Part shown: positions 33,701-44,070 of the stretch, piece by piece | Position numbering within the stretch: position 1 is the stretch's first letter | Layout: each line of letters begins with the position of its first letter | DNA from: Gammaproteobacteria bacterium HGW-Gammaproteobacteria-4 | GTDB lineage: Bacteria; Pseudomonadota; Gammaproteobacteria; Xanthomonadales; Xanthomonadaceae | Direction: 5' to 3' | NCBI GenBank assembly: GCA_002839995.1 | Contig: PGZC01000006.1 | Location: 69,804-133,803 of the forward strand | Length of the DNA: 64,000 nucleotides | Made by a program: the position numbers and the translations under genes | Notes under the pieces: model-generated | What the model was told of the DNA's origin: nothing | The model's database searches: none | Seen by the model: the letters and a program-made list of their open reading frames with translations, nothing else

Positions 33701-34620
33701 GCGCGCCGCAAGTGATGGAGCAACAGGCCGCGTTGGCGCGGCGTTACGGCATTGGCGGCTTCTGCTACTACTACTACTGGTTCGCCGGTCATCGCCTGCT
33801 GGAGCAGCCGCTGGAAGCGATGCTGGCGAGTGGTCGCCCGGAATTTCCGTTCTGTCTGTGTTGGGCCAACGAGAACTGGACACGGCGCTGGGATGGCGAA
33901 GATCACGATGTGCTGATGGCTCAGCAGCATTCGGACCAGGACGACGAGGCGGTGATTCGCGACCTGATCCGCTACTTCCGCAGCCCGCATTACATCCGCA
34001 TCGGCGGGCGGCCACTGATCGTGGTCTATCGCGTCGCCTTGTTTCCGGACTTCAAGCGGACTGCTGCACACTGGCGCCAGACATGCCGCGACGAGGGGAT
34101 TGGCGAGATCTACATCAGCCATGTCGAATCGTTCGAGATGGTATCCGCCGGCGCCCGCCCGGCCGATTACGGATGCGACGCTGCCATCGAATTTCCGCCG
34201 CATGGCATGGCCGATCCGTATCCGGTGAGCGAACCGCTGCTGAACCCGGATTTTCAGGGTGCGGTGGCCGATTACCGCGATCTGGCGGTGCGCTATGCCA
34301 CCCGCGAGCTGGCCGGTTACAAGCGATTCCTGGGCGTCGCCACCGGCTGGGACAACACCGCGCGGCGGCAGAACAATAGCTATTGCTTCGAGCACGCCAC
34401 ACCGGGTGCATTCCAAGCCTGGCTCGAAACTGCCATCGAACGCACCAAGCAACAATTCAGCGGCGACGAACGCCTGCTGTTCATCAACGCCTGGAACGAG
34501 TGGGCTGAGGGCGCCTATCTCGAACCCGATCAGCGCTTCGGACACTCCTATCTGCAAGCGCACGCCAATGCCCGCGAGGCCGGTCATCTGCTGCGTAGCG
34601 GTTGCTACAGCCTCGGATGA
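30751..34620 (+). CDS. Three-enzyme fusion: sulfotransferase, coiled coil, GT2 glycosyltransferase, WbsX-like domain
   Basis: A 1289-residue cytoplasmic protein. Residues ~15-230 are a sulfotransferase-like P-loop domain (GMHRSGTS at 23-30, KEPRLCRLLP, VRNPLEVAASL). Residues ~285-490 are a Gln/Ala-rich coiled coil. Residues ~676-900 form a family 2 glycosyltransferase (TILIPAYNHL, NDCSSDETAP, LLNNDVQVT, acidic CEDSDLCLRLR). Residues ~930-1285 match the WbsX/GH99-like domain of polysaccharide loci (IALYLPQFHPIPEN, WWGPGFTEW, CWANENWTRRWDG, INAWNEWAEGAYLEPD). It probably builds and modifies a surface glycan. ATG 30751 is preferred to a TTG three codons upstream. The next gene overlaps by 4 bp. 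Confidence 0.88.
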   Translation: MAQKRIRRRVAAEAESTGILILGMHRSGTSALTRVVNLLGAALGERLMPAGKGNESGHWESLAVYEAHEKLLTALGRRWDDFREMPVDWIAHPQAQSCAKSIRRFVADELAGHALWAVKEPRLCRLLPLWPQALDGLKVRLTAVIMVRNPLEVAASLARRDGMAYGHAYLLWAQHLLEAERATRDMPRMIVQYDDLLRDWRGVVVSMAEQLGYTWPRPVDDAQSEIDAFLSPQLRHHDAAQHPGDVDDVLPVLVQRLFDASRKASGDTTAWSELVALAAEVERAAALYGPCLDELTIGQQQKEARALAAEAVVVQGLIKPHLLAEQNVLIRDAQAQSHATFAKAEQSGEVLVELVRQVEAQRREAGANAQRLAEALAAQAQLQAQHEAQLAAANQQREAHVAALNQQLGDANVRIEQRDQRIIALIQEQASAVAAAERVQGELRATIAQQTARTEGLAQTSDALRVALHQASTRTQDFEQRLHAAQAQLNDVLQSSSWRVTAPLRAMRRLFLRKNPRQRALPAHTSLRQRTGAMAERAYRSIPLSGKRKRALKGWLFRLTGPLFANTAPYRRWQANARTHAQDGPVPVPAPHPVASRSAPENAPAATSDQPVQRALWRADGEREWLDYRAVRDRIQAACAQQQSGKRAKPYPLISFAQHRLGDAAAGIELPPVPEAPEVTILIPAYNHLVTTLECLASIAAHADAAGPSFEVLVANDCSSDETAPVLARIAHLRLVNQPENLGFLRNCNVAAQQARGRLLVLLNNDVQVTKGWLAALVDCLQSSPDIGAVGPRIVYPSGWLQEAGTRLLRDGSSEMIGLNDLPDLPRYRFNRDVDYCSGACLALRSDDFRRMGGFDEAFAPAYCEDSDLCLRLRADGKRVVYCANATVVHHLSTTSDAIPGDYKLRCIARNLRTFGKRWQTDIDRLDDVRTIALYLPQFHPIPENDRWWGPGFTEWTNVAKARPNFVGHDQPRVPADLGYYDLRAPQVMEQQAALARRYGIGGFCYYYYWFAGHRLLEQPLEAMLASGRPEFPFCLCWANENWTRRWDGEDHDVLMAQQHSDQDDEAVIRDLIRYFRSPHYIRIGGRPLIVVYRVALFPDFKRTAAHWRQTCRDEGIGEIYISHVESFEMVSAGARPADYGCDAAIEFPPHGMADPYPVSEPLLNPDFQGAVADYRDLAVRYATRELAGYKRFLGVATGWDNTARRQNNSYCFEHATPGAFQAWLETAIERTKQQFSGDERLLFINAWNEWAEGAYLEPDQRFGHSYLQAHANAREAGHLLRSGCYSLG

Positions 34621-35780
34621 CAGTCTCCATGCCCGCCCCAGCCATCCCCGATGTCTGCCTCGTTGGCCATCCTTTCGCGCCGATCGGGCGCGGCGAGGAC
34701 GTCCGCTGTTCGTTCCGCGCGTTGCGCGCGGTGGCGTTGCGGCCCAGCATCCTTGATCTGTACGGCCACCATTGCGCCGACCCAGACGCCGAGGCGGAAT
34801 TCGCGCCATTCCTGCACCGCCGGCCAGGTGCGATCAACATTTTCCACCTCAATGGCGATGAGGTGAATCTGGCGCTCGCCACGCTCGCTGATGCCTTGCC
34901 GGAGCGCGCCTACAACATCGTTTATCCGGCCTGGGAATTGTCCCGCTACCCGCGCGAATGGGCGCAGCAACTGGATCGCTTCGACGAAATCTGGGCGCCG
35001 AGCCACTTCATCTGCGACGCGCTGTTGCCGGAGGTACAAAAGCCGGTCGTACACATGCCGCTGGCCTGTGAAGTGGTGCTGTCGGCATTTCGCTCGCGTC
35101 GCTACTACGGCATTCCCGAAGCGGCTTACGCGTTTCTGTTCTTCTTCGATTTCCGCTCGTTCGCCACCCGCAAGAATCCACAGGCCGCGATTCGCGCCTT
35201 CGCAACGCTGTGCCAACTGCGGCCAGCGGCAAATGTGTGCCTGGTGATCAAGGTGCATGGTGCCGACGCCGCGCCCGAGGCGCTCGCCGAGCTGCAACGC
35301 GAGCTGGCCGGCTGGCACGGTCGCGTAGTACTGATCAATCAGCAGATGGACGACAACGACACCAAGAACCTGCTGCGCTGCTGCGATTGTTTCGTGTCCC
35401 TGCATCGTTCGGAAGGGTTCGGCCGCGGGCTGGCCGAGGCGATGTATCTGGGCAAGCCGGTCATCGCCACCGGCTATTCCGGCAACCTCGATTTCATGGA
35501 CGAGCGCACCGCGTATCTGGTCGAACATGCACTGGTACCGGTGCAGCCCGGCGAGTACCCGCACGCCGAAGGACAGCAATGGGCCGACGCCGACGCCGAC
35601 CAGGCCGCGCATTACATGGCGGCGCTGGTGGACGATCCTGCGCGCGGCTACGCAACCGGGCGCGAAGCCAGCCGCGCGATCCGCACGCAGATCGGTTGGC
35701 GCGCGGCAGGGATGCGTTATCGCGAGCGCATCGAGGCGATCGCGCTAATGATCGCGCAGGAAACGGTCTCGATCGCGTAA
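34617..35780 (+). CDS. GT4-type glycosyltransferase
   Basis: A 387-residue retaining GT-B glycosyltransferase of group 1. The C-terminal half has the conserved nucleotide-sugar stretch: SLHRSEGFGRGLAEAM, then GKPVIATGYSGNLDFM. The N-terminal half shows VGHPFAPIGRGEDVR as the acceptor-side fold. Its ATG overlaps the stop of the fusion protein by 4 bp (ATGA), so both act in the same glycan pathway. It is the last gene of this plus-strand unit. Donor and acceptor are unknown. Confidence 0.88.
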   Translation: MTVSMPAPAIPDVCLVGHPFAPIGRGEDVRCSFRALRAVALRPSILDLYGHHCADPDAEAEFAPFLHRRPGAINIFHLNGDEVNLALATLADALPERAYNIVYPAWELSRYPREWAQQLDRFDEIWAPSHFICDALLPEVQKPVVHMPLACEVVLSAFRSRRYYGIPEAAYAFLFFFDFRSFATRKNPQAAIRAFATLCQLRPAANVCLVIKVHGADAAPEALAELQRELAGWHGRVVLINQQMDDNDTKNLLRCCDCFVSLHRSEGFGRGLAEAMYLGKPVIATGYSGNLDFMDERTAYLVEHALVPVQPGEYPHAEGQQWADADADQAAHYMAALVDDPARGYATGREASRAIRTQIGWRAAGMRYRERIEAIALMIAQETVSIA

Positions 35781-35909
35781 TCGCGTTACCGAGCATGAAT
35801 CCTGAATACGTGCCATGTCAGGCGTTGACCGGCAACGTCTCCGCAGGGTTCACGCGCGCGCGAGCGGTACGCAAAGCCACTTTGAATCGAGGGCAGGATT
35901 CTCCGCCAA

Positions 35910-36773
35910 TCAACGTGGCGTCATGAAAACGTATCGCTGCAATGTGTCGCTCAAGCAGCGATCCACACCTTTGATTTCCCATTCGGGGAAATTGGCTTCA
36001 ATCCACCCCAGCCCTGTTGAAGTGTCTCCGTAGGTCACGTCCCCATCGATTGCCTCACGGATGTGGGGCTTGAATGCGAAGCCGTCGTTCCGGTGGCTGG
36101 CCACAAGCGCTGACTTTTGCGCCGATGTTGTGTGTGCGTCGTGTTGCCAATATTCGATGGGACGAACCGTGATGGTCAACATGCCGTCGTCGGCGATGTA
36201 TTTGCGCAACGTGTGCAACGCGGCAGTCATTGCGCGGTGCGATAAATGGGTGAACACGGAGAACGCATAAATCAGGTCGAACTTCTCCGAACCGACAGGG
36301 AGCGACTCCGGCAGGTAGTCGGACACCAGAAAGTTGGTTGTCAATCCTGCCTCGTGGCACAACGAGATAGCCTGATCCCATGGGTCGACACCAAAGAATT
36401 TTTCCTCAGCAGTGAAGTAGTACATCAAGCGCGCAATGCGGCCGTAGCCGCAGCCGTAATCCAGAATCCTGACATCGTCCAGGTTGCGGCCGGTTGCACG
36501 TGCGAAGTTGTACGACATGGCTCGAACGAACTCGGTGGTCTGTTGCAACAACGGCAAGCCGTGGTTCCCAGTCCAATTTCGTTGCGCTTTTTCACTGGCC
36601 ATGGCGGGTAGCAGGCGCGACAGCTTGGGGTAGGCCGGATGCGGCATCGAAAGCAATACCACCCCGAAATCGCCCATGCCAAGCCGGCGAAGCGCGTTGA
36701 TGGCATCTGCGCGTGTGGCTACGTCTGGATCCGTTTCCAGAGCCTTGACGACATCTTTGACATGTTCAAACAT
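35910..36773 (-). CDS. Class I SAM-dependent methyltransferase
   Basis: A 287-residue methyltransferase. Motif I is ILDYGCGYGRIARL, followed by FFGVDPWDQA (acidic end of strand 2) and FDLIYAFSVFTHLS (motif IV region). An N-terminal ~80-residue helical part precedes the fold. I chose the ATG at 36773, 4 bp after GGAGGT; another ATG directly upstream at 36776 is too close to it. The frame stays open for 47 more codons only because the start region is duplicated in tandem (36768-36911). In a glycan cluster it may methylate a sugar; the substrate is unknown. Confidence 0.85.
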   Translation of the reverse strand: MFEHVKDVVKALETDPDVATRADAINALRRLGMGDFGVVLLSMPHPAYPKLSRLLPAMASEKAQRNWTGNHGLPLLQQTTEFVRAMSYNFARATGRNLDDVRILDYGCGYGRIARLMYYFTAEEKFFGVDPWDQAISLCHEAGLTTNFLVSDYLPESLPVGSEKFDLIYAFSVFTHLSHRAMTAALHTLRKYIADDGMLTITVRPIEYWQHDAHTTSAQKSALVASHRNDGFAFKPHIREAIDGDVTYGDTSTGLGWIEANFPEWEIKGVDRCLSDTLQRYVFMTPR

Positions 36774-36911
36774 CATTACCTCCATGCGGGTTATGGCTGA
36801 TGCAATTCTACGGGAAAACCCCAGGAGACCGAGTCGGTTAAACATCATTACCTCCATGCGGGTTATGGCTGATGCAATTCTACGGGAAAACCCCAGGAGA
36901 CCGAGTCGGTT
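36768..36911. repeat. Perfect 72-bp tandem duplication covering a ribosome site and start codon
   Basis: 36768-36839 and 36840-36911 are identical base for base. On the minus strand each copy holds the last ten codons and stop of the small upstream frame, the gap, GGAGGTAATG and the first bases of the methyltransferase. Because 72 is a multiple of three, translation from the distal copy stays in frame and would add 24 residues. Perfect identity indicates a recent event. Confidence 0.95.
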
Positions 36912-37137
36912 CATTCGCGCGTTCGATGCGCTTGCTCAAGTAGTGGCGCGGCTCGGGCCGTGCATCGTCGCTCAGCGCGGCAGTGATGGTTTCGGTGTCG
37001 CCAGCACGCGCATCTGCGATAATGGCGGCGTCGCGATCTTTGGGGCACCCCAGATGATACTTATGTCCAATGGCGACGCGGTCTCGCGCGCGGTCGTCGG
37101 TGCCGATGACATTTGTCCTCGCGAGGTTTGTTCGCAA
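36880..37137 (-). pseudogene. Short open frame, possible C-terminal remnant of a lost gene
   Basis: 85 codons with host-like codon use (GHKYHLGCPKDRDAAII, then PEPRHYLSKRIERAN). It ends inside the distal copy of the 72-bp repeat, just ahead of the methyltransferase start, as an upstream operon partner would. Its only start is a TTG overlapping the start codon of the divergent gene at 37137, with no ribosome site, so it looks like the end of a truncated gene. I do not recognise the family. Confidence 0.3.
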
Positions 37138-39314
37138 TGATTTTCCGTCGGATACGTTCTGGTGCCTTCTCGGCCATTCCCGGCACGTTACTGCTGGCTG
37201 CCTTTCTGGCTTTTGTCGTGCTGGTTCTGCGCATTGCGGCGACCGAGTCGCCGATCATGTCGAGCGATGAATACGCCTATGTCGCCAACGCGAAATATGT
37301 GGACGCGGCAGCGCAGGTGCACCAGATGGATCCCGGCTTGCAACAGGTGGAAAACAGGGTCTACCCGGCGCTGTATGCCGTGTGGAAGGCGATCTCACCG
37401 CACCACACGGCACTGGCGGGACGCATCCTCAACGCGCTGAGCTTTGTGCTCGGGGCATTCATCCTGTTCGCCATATTCTCCCGCGTGTTCGACCGCAAGA
37501 GTGCGTTGGTATCGGCACTGCTATACTTGGCACTGCCGCTGTCGTTCTACGCGACCACGCTGTTACCCGAGGTCGAGTTCCAACTCTCGATCTATCTGGT
37601 GGCGGGTGTGGTCGTTTTGGCTGGGCCTAGGCCGCGTTACCTCTTCATCGCTCTGGCCGCTGCGCTTTGCGCCTTGAGCTATTTCATCAAGCCGCATGCC
37701 GCAGCGCTGATCCTCGCTTGTTCGGCGTATTGGTTCGCCACCGGGCTGCTCGAACGCGACGCGACGGCCCGCCTTCGCTGGCGCCGCGCGTTGTCCCGAA
37801 CCGCCGTGTTCGGCACGCTGACCGGCCTGCTGATCGTTGTTGTCACCAAATTACTACCTGCTGACGCCGCATCAAGCGCGGGTATCATGCCATCGTTCTA
37901 CGTTGTGTATATCGGTCAGATCTTCGACGTTGCATTCCTGTCCAGGAATCTCATCAGCGTGGTCAATTACGTTGGCGGGCACTTTTGGGTGTTGCTGGTG
38001 TTGTTCACGCCGGGGTTGGTGGCTATCGCAGGCGCCGTCCACGGGCTGCTTCGTGGTGGCGAGAACACGCTGGGTGCGGTCGATCCGGAGCGCGAGCGGC
38101 GTGCCTGCTTCGCGCTCTTCATCGCGCTGACGCTGGCGGCGTTTTTGCTGATGGTGGCGTTGTTCACCAGTTCGGCGGCGATGGGAAACGACTTCGAACG
38201 CGATCGTCTGCATGGGCGTTATCTGGCTGGACTGCTGCCGTTTCTGCTTGCCTACTCGGTATGGGCATCGAGCCGTGCCGGTAGTCGCCTTGTACCGCTG
38301 CTGGCCACGACCGCTCTGGTCGGTTTTTTCTTCATCGGTTCGACGATGTACCACCTGTTTCCCTGGGATTACCCGGACGCATTCGGTTTTTTCAGACCTG
38401 CGCCGCACAGTTGGACATTCGATGGCGCGCTGACTAGGTCAGCATGGTGGCTGCTGGTGCTCGGAATCGGGTGCTGGTTGTTCGCCTTACGTTTCAAAGC
38501 GTCACGTTTGCCGTACGCAGCGTTCGCGTTGCTGTGGATGCTCGCTGGCCATGCCCAGATGGCGCGATGGGCGGCGTTTCAGTCCGGGCAGAATCGGCCG
38601 ATCATCGCGGCGGCGAACGCGATCGACACGTTCCTCGGTGATGTGTCCGTCGGTAGCGGACTGATCGCAACGTCCGACCGCTATGGCGCGACATCGACCT
38701 TGTTGATGGCACTGGACACGCCGCAATACGTGCGCACGTTTGCGGCCCACGCAACGCTAGGGCCGGCCGATGTTCCGGAGGGGGTGCGCTGGATCGTCGT
38801 GCCGCACTCCATGGGGGTGGACATCGCCGGGAGTGCGGAACTGCATTTCGCCGACCAGCGCCTGGTGTTGCTCGATGCGACATATCGCTGGCCGCTGATC
38901 CGGGCCAAGAACGACTGGGATGGCCGTCCGCTCATGATCGACACCGGGTACAGCGGCACGCCGGCGCTGCTGCACGGATTCAACGATGCCGAGGAATGGG
39001 GCAGCTGGAGCCGGCTCGAGAGGGCGGTGGTCGAGTTGCCGGTGCGCATCGGCGGTCCGCTGGTGATCGAGTTTTTCGCGTGGCAGGTGGCCAACCATCC
39101 GGACTTCATCCTGCGCATCAGGGTGGGCGATGCCGTCAGGGAAATCCGGTTGAGCGCCACGGGCAGGGACTACCGGGTGGTGCTGTATCCAGCCGAGGAG
39201 GTGGATCGCGTCGTGTTTGAATCGAACGTGGTCCGAACTGCCGGCGAGTCGCGCGGCCTGGGTGTGGCACTGGCGCGATTGCGCATCAGCCGTGCCGAGC
39301 CGCAGACCGAATGA
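37137..39314 (+). CDS. GT-C-type (GT39-like) membrane glycosyltransferase
   Basis: A 725-residue polytopic inner-membrane protein. About ten hydrophobic segments span roughly residues 12-470. An acidic pair after the first segment (ESPIMSSDEYAYVANA) is where GT-C enzymes bind the lipid-phosphate sugar. The last ~200 residues, beginning near PALLHGFNDAEEWGSWS, form a soluble beta-rich periplasmic domain. With the polyprenol-phosphate sugar transferase gene downstream it likely transfers sugars from a lipid carrier on the periplasmic side. The ATG at 37137 has GAGG about 10 bp upstream. Confidence 0.82.
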   Translation: MIFRRIRSGAFSAIPGTLLLAAFLAFVVLVLRIAATESPIMSSDEYAYVANAKYVDAAAQVHQMDPGLQQVENRVYPALYAVWKAISPHHTALAGRILNALSFVLGAFILFAIFSRVFDRKSALVSALLYLALPLSFYATTLLPEVEFQLSIYLVAGVVVLAGPRPRYLFIALAAALCALSYFIKPHAAALILACSAYWFATGLLERDATARLRWRRALSRTAVFGTLTGLLIVVVTKLLPADAASSAGIMPSFYVVYIGQIFDVAFLSRNLISVVNYVGGHFWVLLVLFTPGLVAIAGAVHGLLRGGENTLGAVDPERERRACFALFIALTLAAFLLMVALFTSSAAMGNDFERDRLHGRYLAGLLPFLLAYSVWASSRAGSRLVPLLATTALVGFFFIGSTMYHLFPWDYPDAFGFFRPAPHSWTFDGALTRSAWWLLVLGIGCWLFALRFKASRLPYAAFALLWMLAGHAQMARWAAFQSGQNRPIIAAANAIDTFLGDVSVGSGLIATSDRYGATSTLLMALDTPQYVRTFAAHATLGPADVPEGVRWIVVPHSMGVDIAGSAELHFADQRLVLLDATYRWPLIRAKNDWDGRPLMIDTGYSGTPALLHGFNDAEEWGSWSRLERAVVELPVRIGGPLVIEFFAWQVANHPDFILRIRVGDAVREIRLSATGRDYRVVLYPAEEVDRVVFESNVVRTAGESRGLGVALARLRISRAEPQTE

Positions 39315-39594
39315 GCCGTGATCCACGGTGCGTGGGCACGATGCATTGGTGCGACACACCGCGGGTGCCGTCCGGGTTGGCATTGCCAGCGTCGGCCGAC
39401 AGCAGGGAAATGCGCGCGGTGCCGTGGCGCGGTATCCGCCGCGAGGATGGGCCGGGGGGCGCATTGGCGTTATCATGGCCGGACTCGGCAGGCCTTTTCT
39501 CGCGCATCGCCGATGGCCACGGATGGCAGCACGGGACGCATCGGGCTGGATCGAAGTCAGATCCTGTTGCCTCATCCAATGACTGGATACGCCA

Positions 39595-40668
39595 ATGGAC
39601 AGCAAGCTGACATGGACTACCGGCATTGCCGTGGTGATCCCCTGTTTCCGGGTGGTTCGCCACGTGCTGGAGGTGATCGCCGCCATCGGCCCCGAAGTGG
39701 ATGCCATCTATTGCATCGACGATGCGTGCCCGGAGCGCAGTGGTGATGTCATTGAACAACGCACGAGTGACCCGCGTGTCCGCGTGATCCGGCACCCGAG
39801 CAACCAGGGTGTGGGCGGCGCGGTCAAATCCGGTTACCGGCGCGCGATCGCCGATGGCGCCCAGATCATCGTCAAGATCGACGGCGATGGCCAGATGGAC
39901 CCGGCGTTGTTGCCAAGATTCGTTGCTCCGATATTGCGCGGCGACGCGGATTACACCAAGGGCAACCGCTTCTGGGACATCAGCCAGATCAAGGCCATGC
40001 CGCTCGCGCGGCGGCTCGGCAACCTCGGGCTGAGCTTCATGGCCAAGGCGTCTGCCGGTTACTGGAACCTCTTTGATCCAACCAACGGCTACACCGCCAT
40101 CCATGCGGCGGTGGCGGCGCGGCTGCCGCTGGCGTCGATCAGCAACCGTTATTTCTTCGAGACCGATATCCTGTTCCGCCTGAATACCCTGCGTGCAACG
40201 GTGCTGGATGTGCCGATGGATGCCAGTTACGGCGACGAGGTGAGCAACCTGAATGCAGCGAAGGTGTTCGTCGAGTTCGTGGCGAAACACCTCAGAAATT
40301 CGGTCAAGCGCATCGCTTACAACTATTTTCTGCGCGATCTGTCCATTGCATCGCTGGAACTCGTTGCCGCAATCGCGCTGCTCGGCTTTGGCGCGGTATT
40401 TGGCGGCTGGCACTGGTGGCACGCGAACCAGGTCGGGCTGGCGACGCCGGTCGGCACCATCATGATCGCCACGGTGTCGGTGGTGAGCGGGCTGCAATTC
40501 CTGCTGGCGTTTCTGGGTTACGACATCGCCAATGTACCGCGACAACCGTTGCACCCGTTGCTGGGTGACAGCGGTATTGCGCATGTCGAGCATCACATGG
40601 CGCGGCCACAGGCGAGCGCACCAACTGCGCCCGCCATCCGCACGAAATCGGCGTTTGGCAACGAGTGA
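39595..40668 (+). CDS. GT2 polyprenol-phosphate sugar transferase
   Basis: A 357-residue GT2 enzyme like dolichol-phosphate mannosyltransferase. It has AVVIPCFRVVRHV at the N-terminus, CIDDACPE, VKIDGDGQMDP (the DxD metal site near 100) and FDPTNGYTA. Two hydrophobic segments near 255-310 anchor it in the membrane. It should load a sugar onto a polyprenyl phosphate for the GT-C enzyme encoded just upstream. The 280-bp gap between the two genes shows nothing I can name. The start has no clear ribosome site. Confidence 0.87.
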   Translation: MDSKLTWTTGIAVVIPCFRVVRHVLEVIAAIGPEVDAIYCIDDACPERSGDVIEQRTSDPRVRVIRHPSNQGVGGAVKSGYRRAIADGAQIIVKIDGDGQMDPALLPRFVAPILRGDADYTKGNRFWDISQIKAMPLARRLGNLGLSFMAKASAGYWNLFDPTNGYTAIHAAVAARLPLASISNRYFFETDILFRLNTLRATVLDVPMDASYGDEVSNLNAAKVFVEFVAKHLRNSVKRIAYNYFLRDLSIASLELVAAIALLGFGAVFGGWHWWHANQVGLATPVGTIMIATVSVVSGLQFLLAFLGYDIANVPRQPLHPLLGDSGIAHVEHHMARPQASAPTAPAIRTKSAFGNE

Positions 40669-40758
40669 CGTCACCCAATTGCACGATTGAACCCAACCGG
40701 TACTTGGCAATGGCCGGTGCCGCGAGGAAATATCTCCCCGAGTGCGCGATTTGCGATC

Positions 40759-42744
<1,986 letters not shown>

Positions 42745-42870
42745 CGGGGCGACTCCGAAGTGTAGGTCCGCAGCGAGGGCATGGCGAGTTGTACCTATGA
42801 ACACTACCAACGCAAACCGGTGCCGCGAGCGGCACGGGGGCGGGTTTCCCCTTGTGTGCCCCAGCGCGTC

Positions 42871-43019
42871 GTAGCCCGGGTAGAGGCCGCAAGGCCGAAA
42901 CCCGGGGGTAGAGGCCGCAAGGCCGAAACCCGGGGGTAGAGCCGCGTAGCGGCGAAACCCGGGACGGCGTGGAGGTGCGCAATCCCGGGTTTCGGCCTTG
43001 CGGCCTCTACCCGGGCTAC
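42871..43019. repeat. GTAG-headed inverted repeat (family C) with 28-bp tandem units
   Basis: Perfect 36-bp inverted arms (42871-42906, 42984-43019), each starting GTAG followed by stem CCCGGGT/ACCCGGG. Between them a 28-bp unit recurs at about 42906 and 42934, the last copy diverged. The 315-bp gap between the acetoacetyl-CoA synthetase and etfA genes holds only this element. Confidence 0.9.
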
Positions 43020-43059
43020 ACGTTGCGGGCTTTGAGCCGACCTGCGTACCGCATCGCGC

Positions 43060-43998
43060 TCAAAGCGCCTGTTCGAGCTCCGGCACGATCTTGAACAGAT
43101 CGCCGACCAGGCCGATGTCGGCGATTTCGAAGATCGGCGCTTCCGCATCCTTGTTGATCGCGACAATGGTGCCGGCATCCTTGATGCCGGTGAGGTGTTG
43201 AATCGCCCCGGAAATGCCGATCGCGACATACAGCTCGGGGGCGATGATCTTGCCGGTCTGGCCGACCTGCAATTCGTTCGGCACATAGCCGGCATCGACC
43301 GCCGCGCGCGAGGCGCCAACCGCCGCGCCGATCTTGTCGGCCAGCTTGTAGATGATGCCGAAGTTCTCCGCCGAGCCGACCCCGCGGCCGCCGGAAATCA
43401 CCTTGGCCGCGCTTTGCAAGTCGGGGCGGTCGCTGCTGCCGGCCTGCAAGCCCTGGTAGCGGGTATGCGTGGGCAGGGTGGCTTCCACCGTGATCGCCTC
43501 CACCGGCGCATTGCCGGCGGCGGCCACTGCCGGCCACGAGGCAGTGCGGATGGTGGCAACCACGGTCTGTGCGGCCGGCGCCTGCACGGTGATGATGGCA
43601 TTGCCGGCGTAAATCGGGCGCTGGAACACGTGGCTGCCTTCGACCGCCATCACATCGCTGATCTGGGCCACGCCGAGCAGCGCTGCGACGCACGGCAGCA
43701 GATCCTTGCCGAAGGTGGTGGACGGCGCGAACACGTGGCTGTAACCGTTGGCGGCCTTGGCGATCTGCGGTGCCAGTACCTGCGCGATCGGCGCGGCATT
43801 GGCGGCATTGGCGATGGTCAGCACGCGGCTGACGCCATCGAGTTTCGCCGCTTGCGCGGCCACTGCATCCGGCGCGTCGGACAGCACCAGCACATCGATG
43901 GATTGTGCTTTCAGTGCCAGCGCCGCGCTGACGCAGCGTGCGGTGGCGGCGTTGAGGTGGCCGTCGAAATGTTCGGCAACGATCAGGACTTTGCTCAT
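43060..43998 (-). CDS. etfA: Electron transfer flavoprotein alpha subunit
   Basis: A 312-residue ETF alpha subunit; with beta it carries electrons from acyl-CoA dehydrogenases to ETF-ubiquinone oxidoreductase. The C-terminal FAD-binding domain is intact: SGGRGVGSAENF, GASRAAVDAGYVPNELQVGQ, IAPELYVAIGISGA and AINKDAEAPIFEIAD. The start at 43998 (MSKVLIVAEH) has AAGGAA upstream; an in-frame ATG 16 codons before it lacks one. It lies 72 bp after etfB on the same strand. Confidence 0.96.
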   Translation of the reverse strand: MSKVLIVAEHFDGHLNAATARCVSAALALKAQSIDVLVLSDAPDAVAAQAAKLDGVSRVLTIANAANAAPIAQVLAPQIAKAANGYSHVFAPSTTFGKDLLPCVAALLGVAQISDVMAVEGSHVFQRPIYAGNAIITVQAPAAQTVVATIRTASWPAVAAAGNAPVEAITVEATLPTHTRYQGLQAGSSDRPDLQSAAKVISGGRGVGSAENFGIIYKLADKIGAAVGASRAAVDAGYVPNELQVGQTGKIIAPELYVAIGISGAIQHLTGIKDAGTIVAINKDAEAPIFEIADIGLVGDLFKIVPELEQAL

Positions 43999-44070
43999 GA
44001 TGGATTCCTTGGGGTGGTGCCCGGTGGCCGGGCACTTGCAGTTCAACGAGAGCGAATCGTCGGAAGGGGT

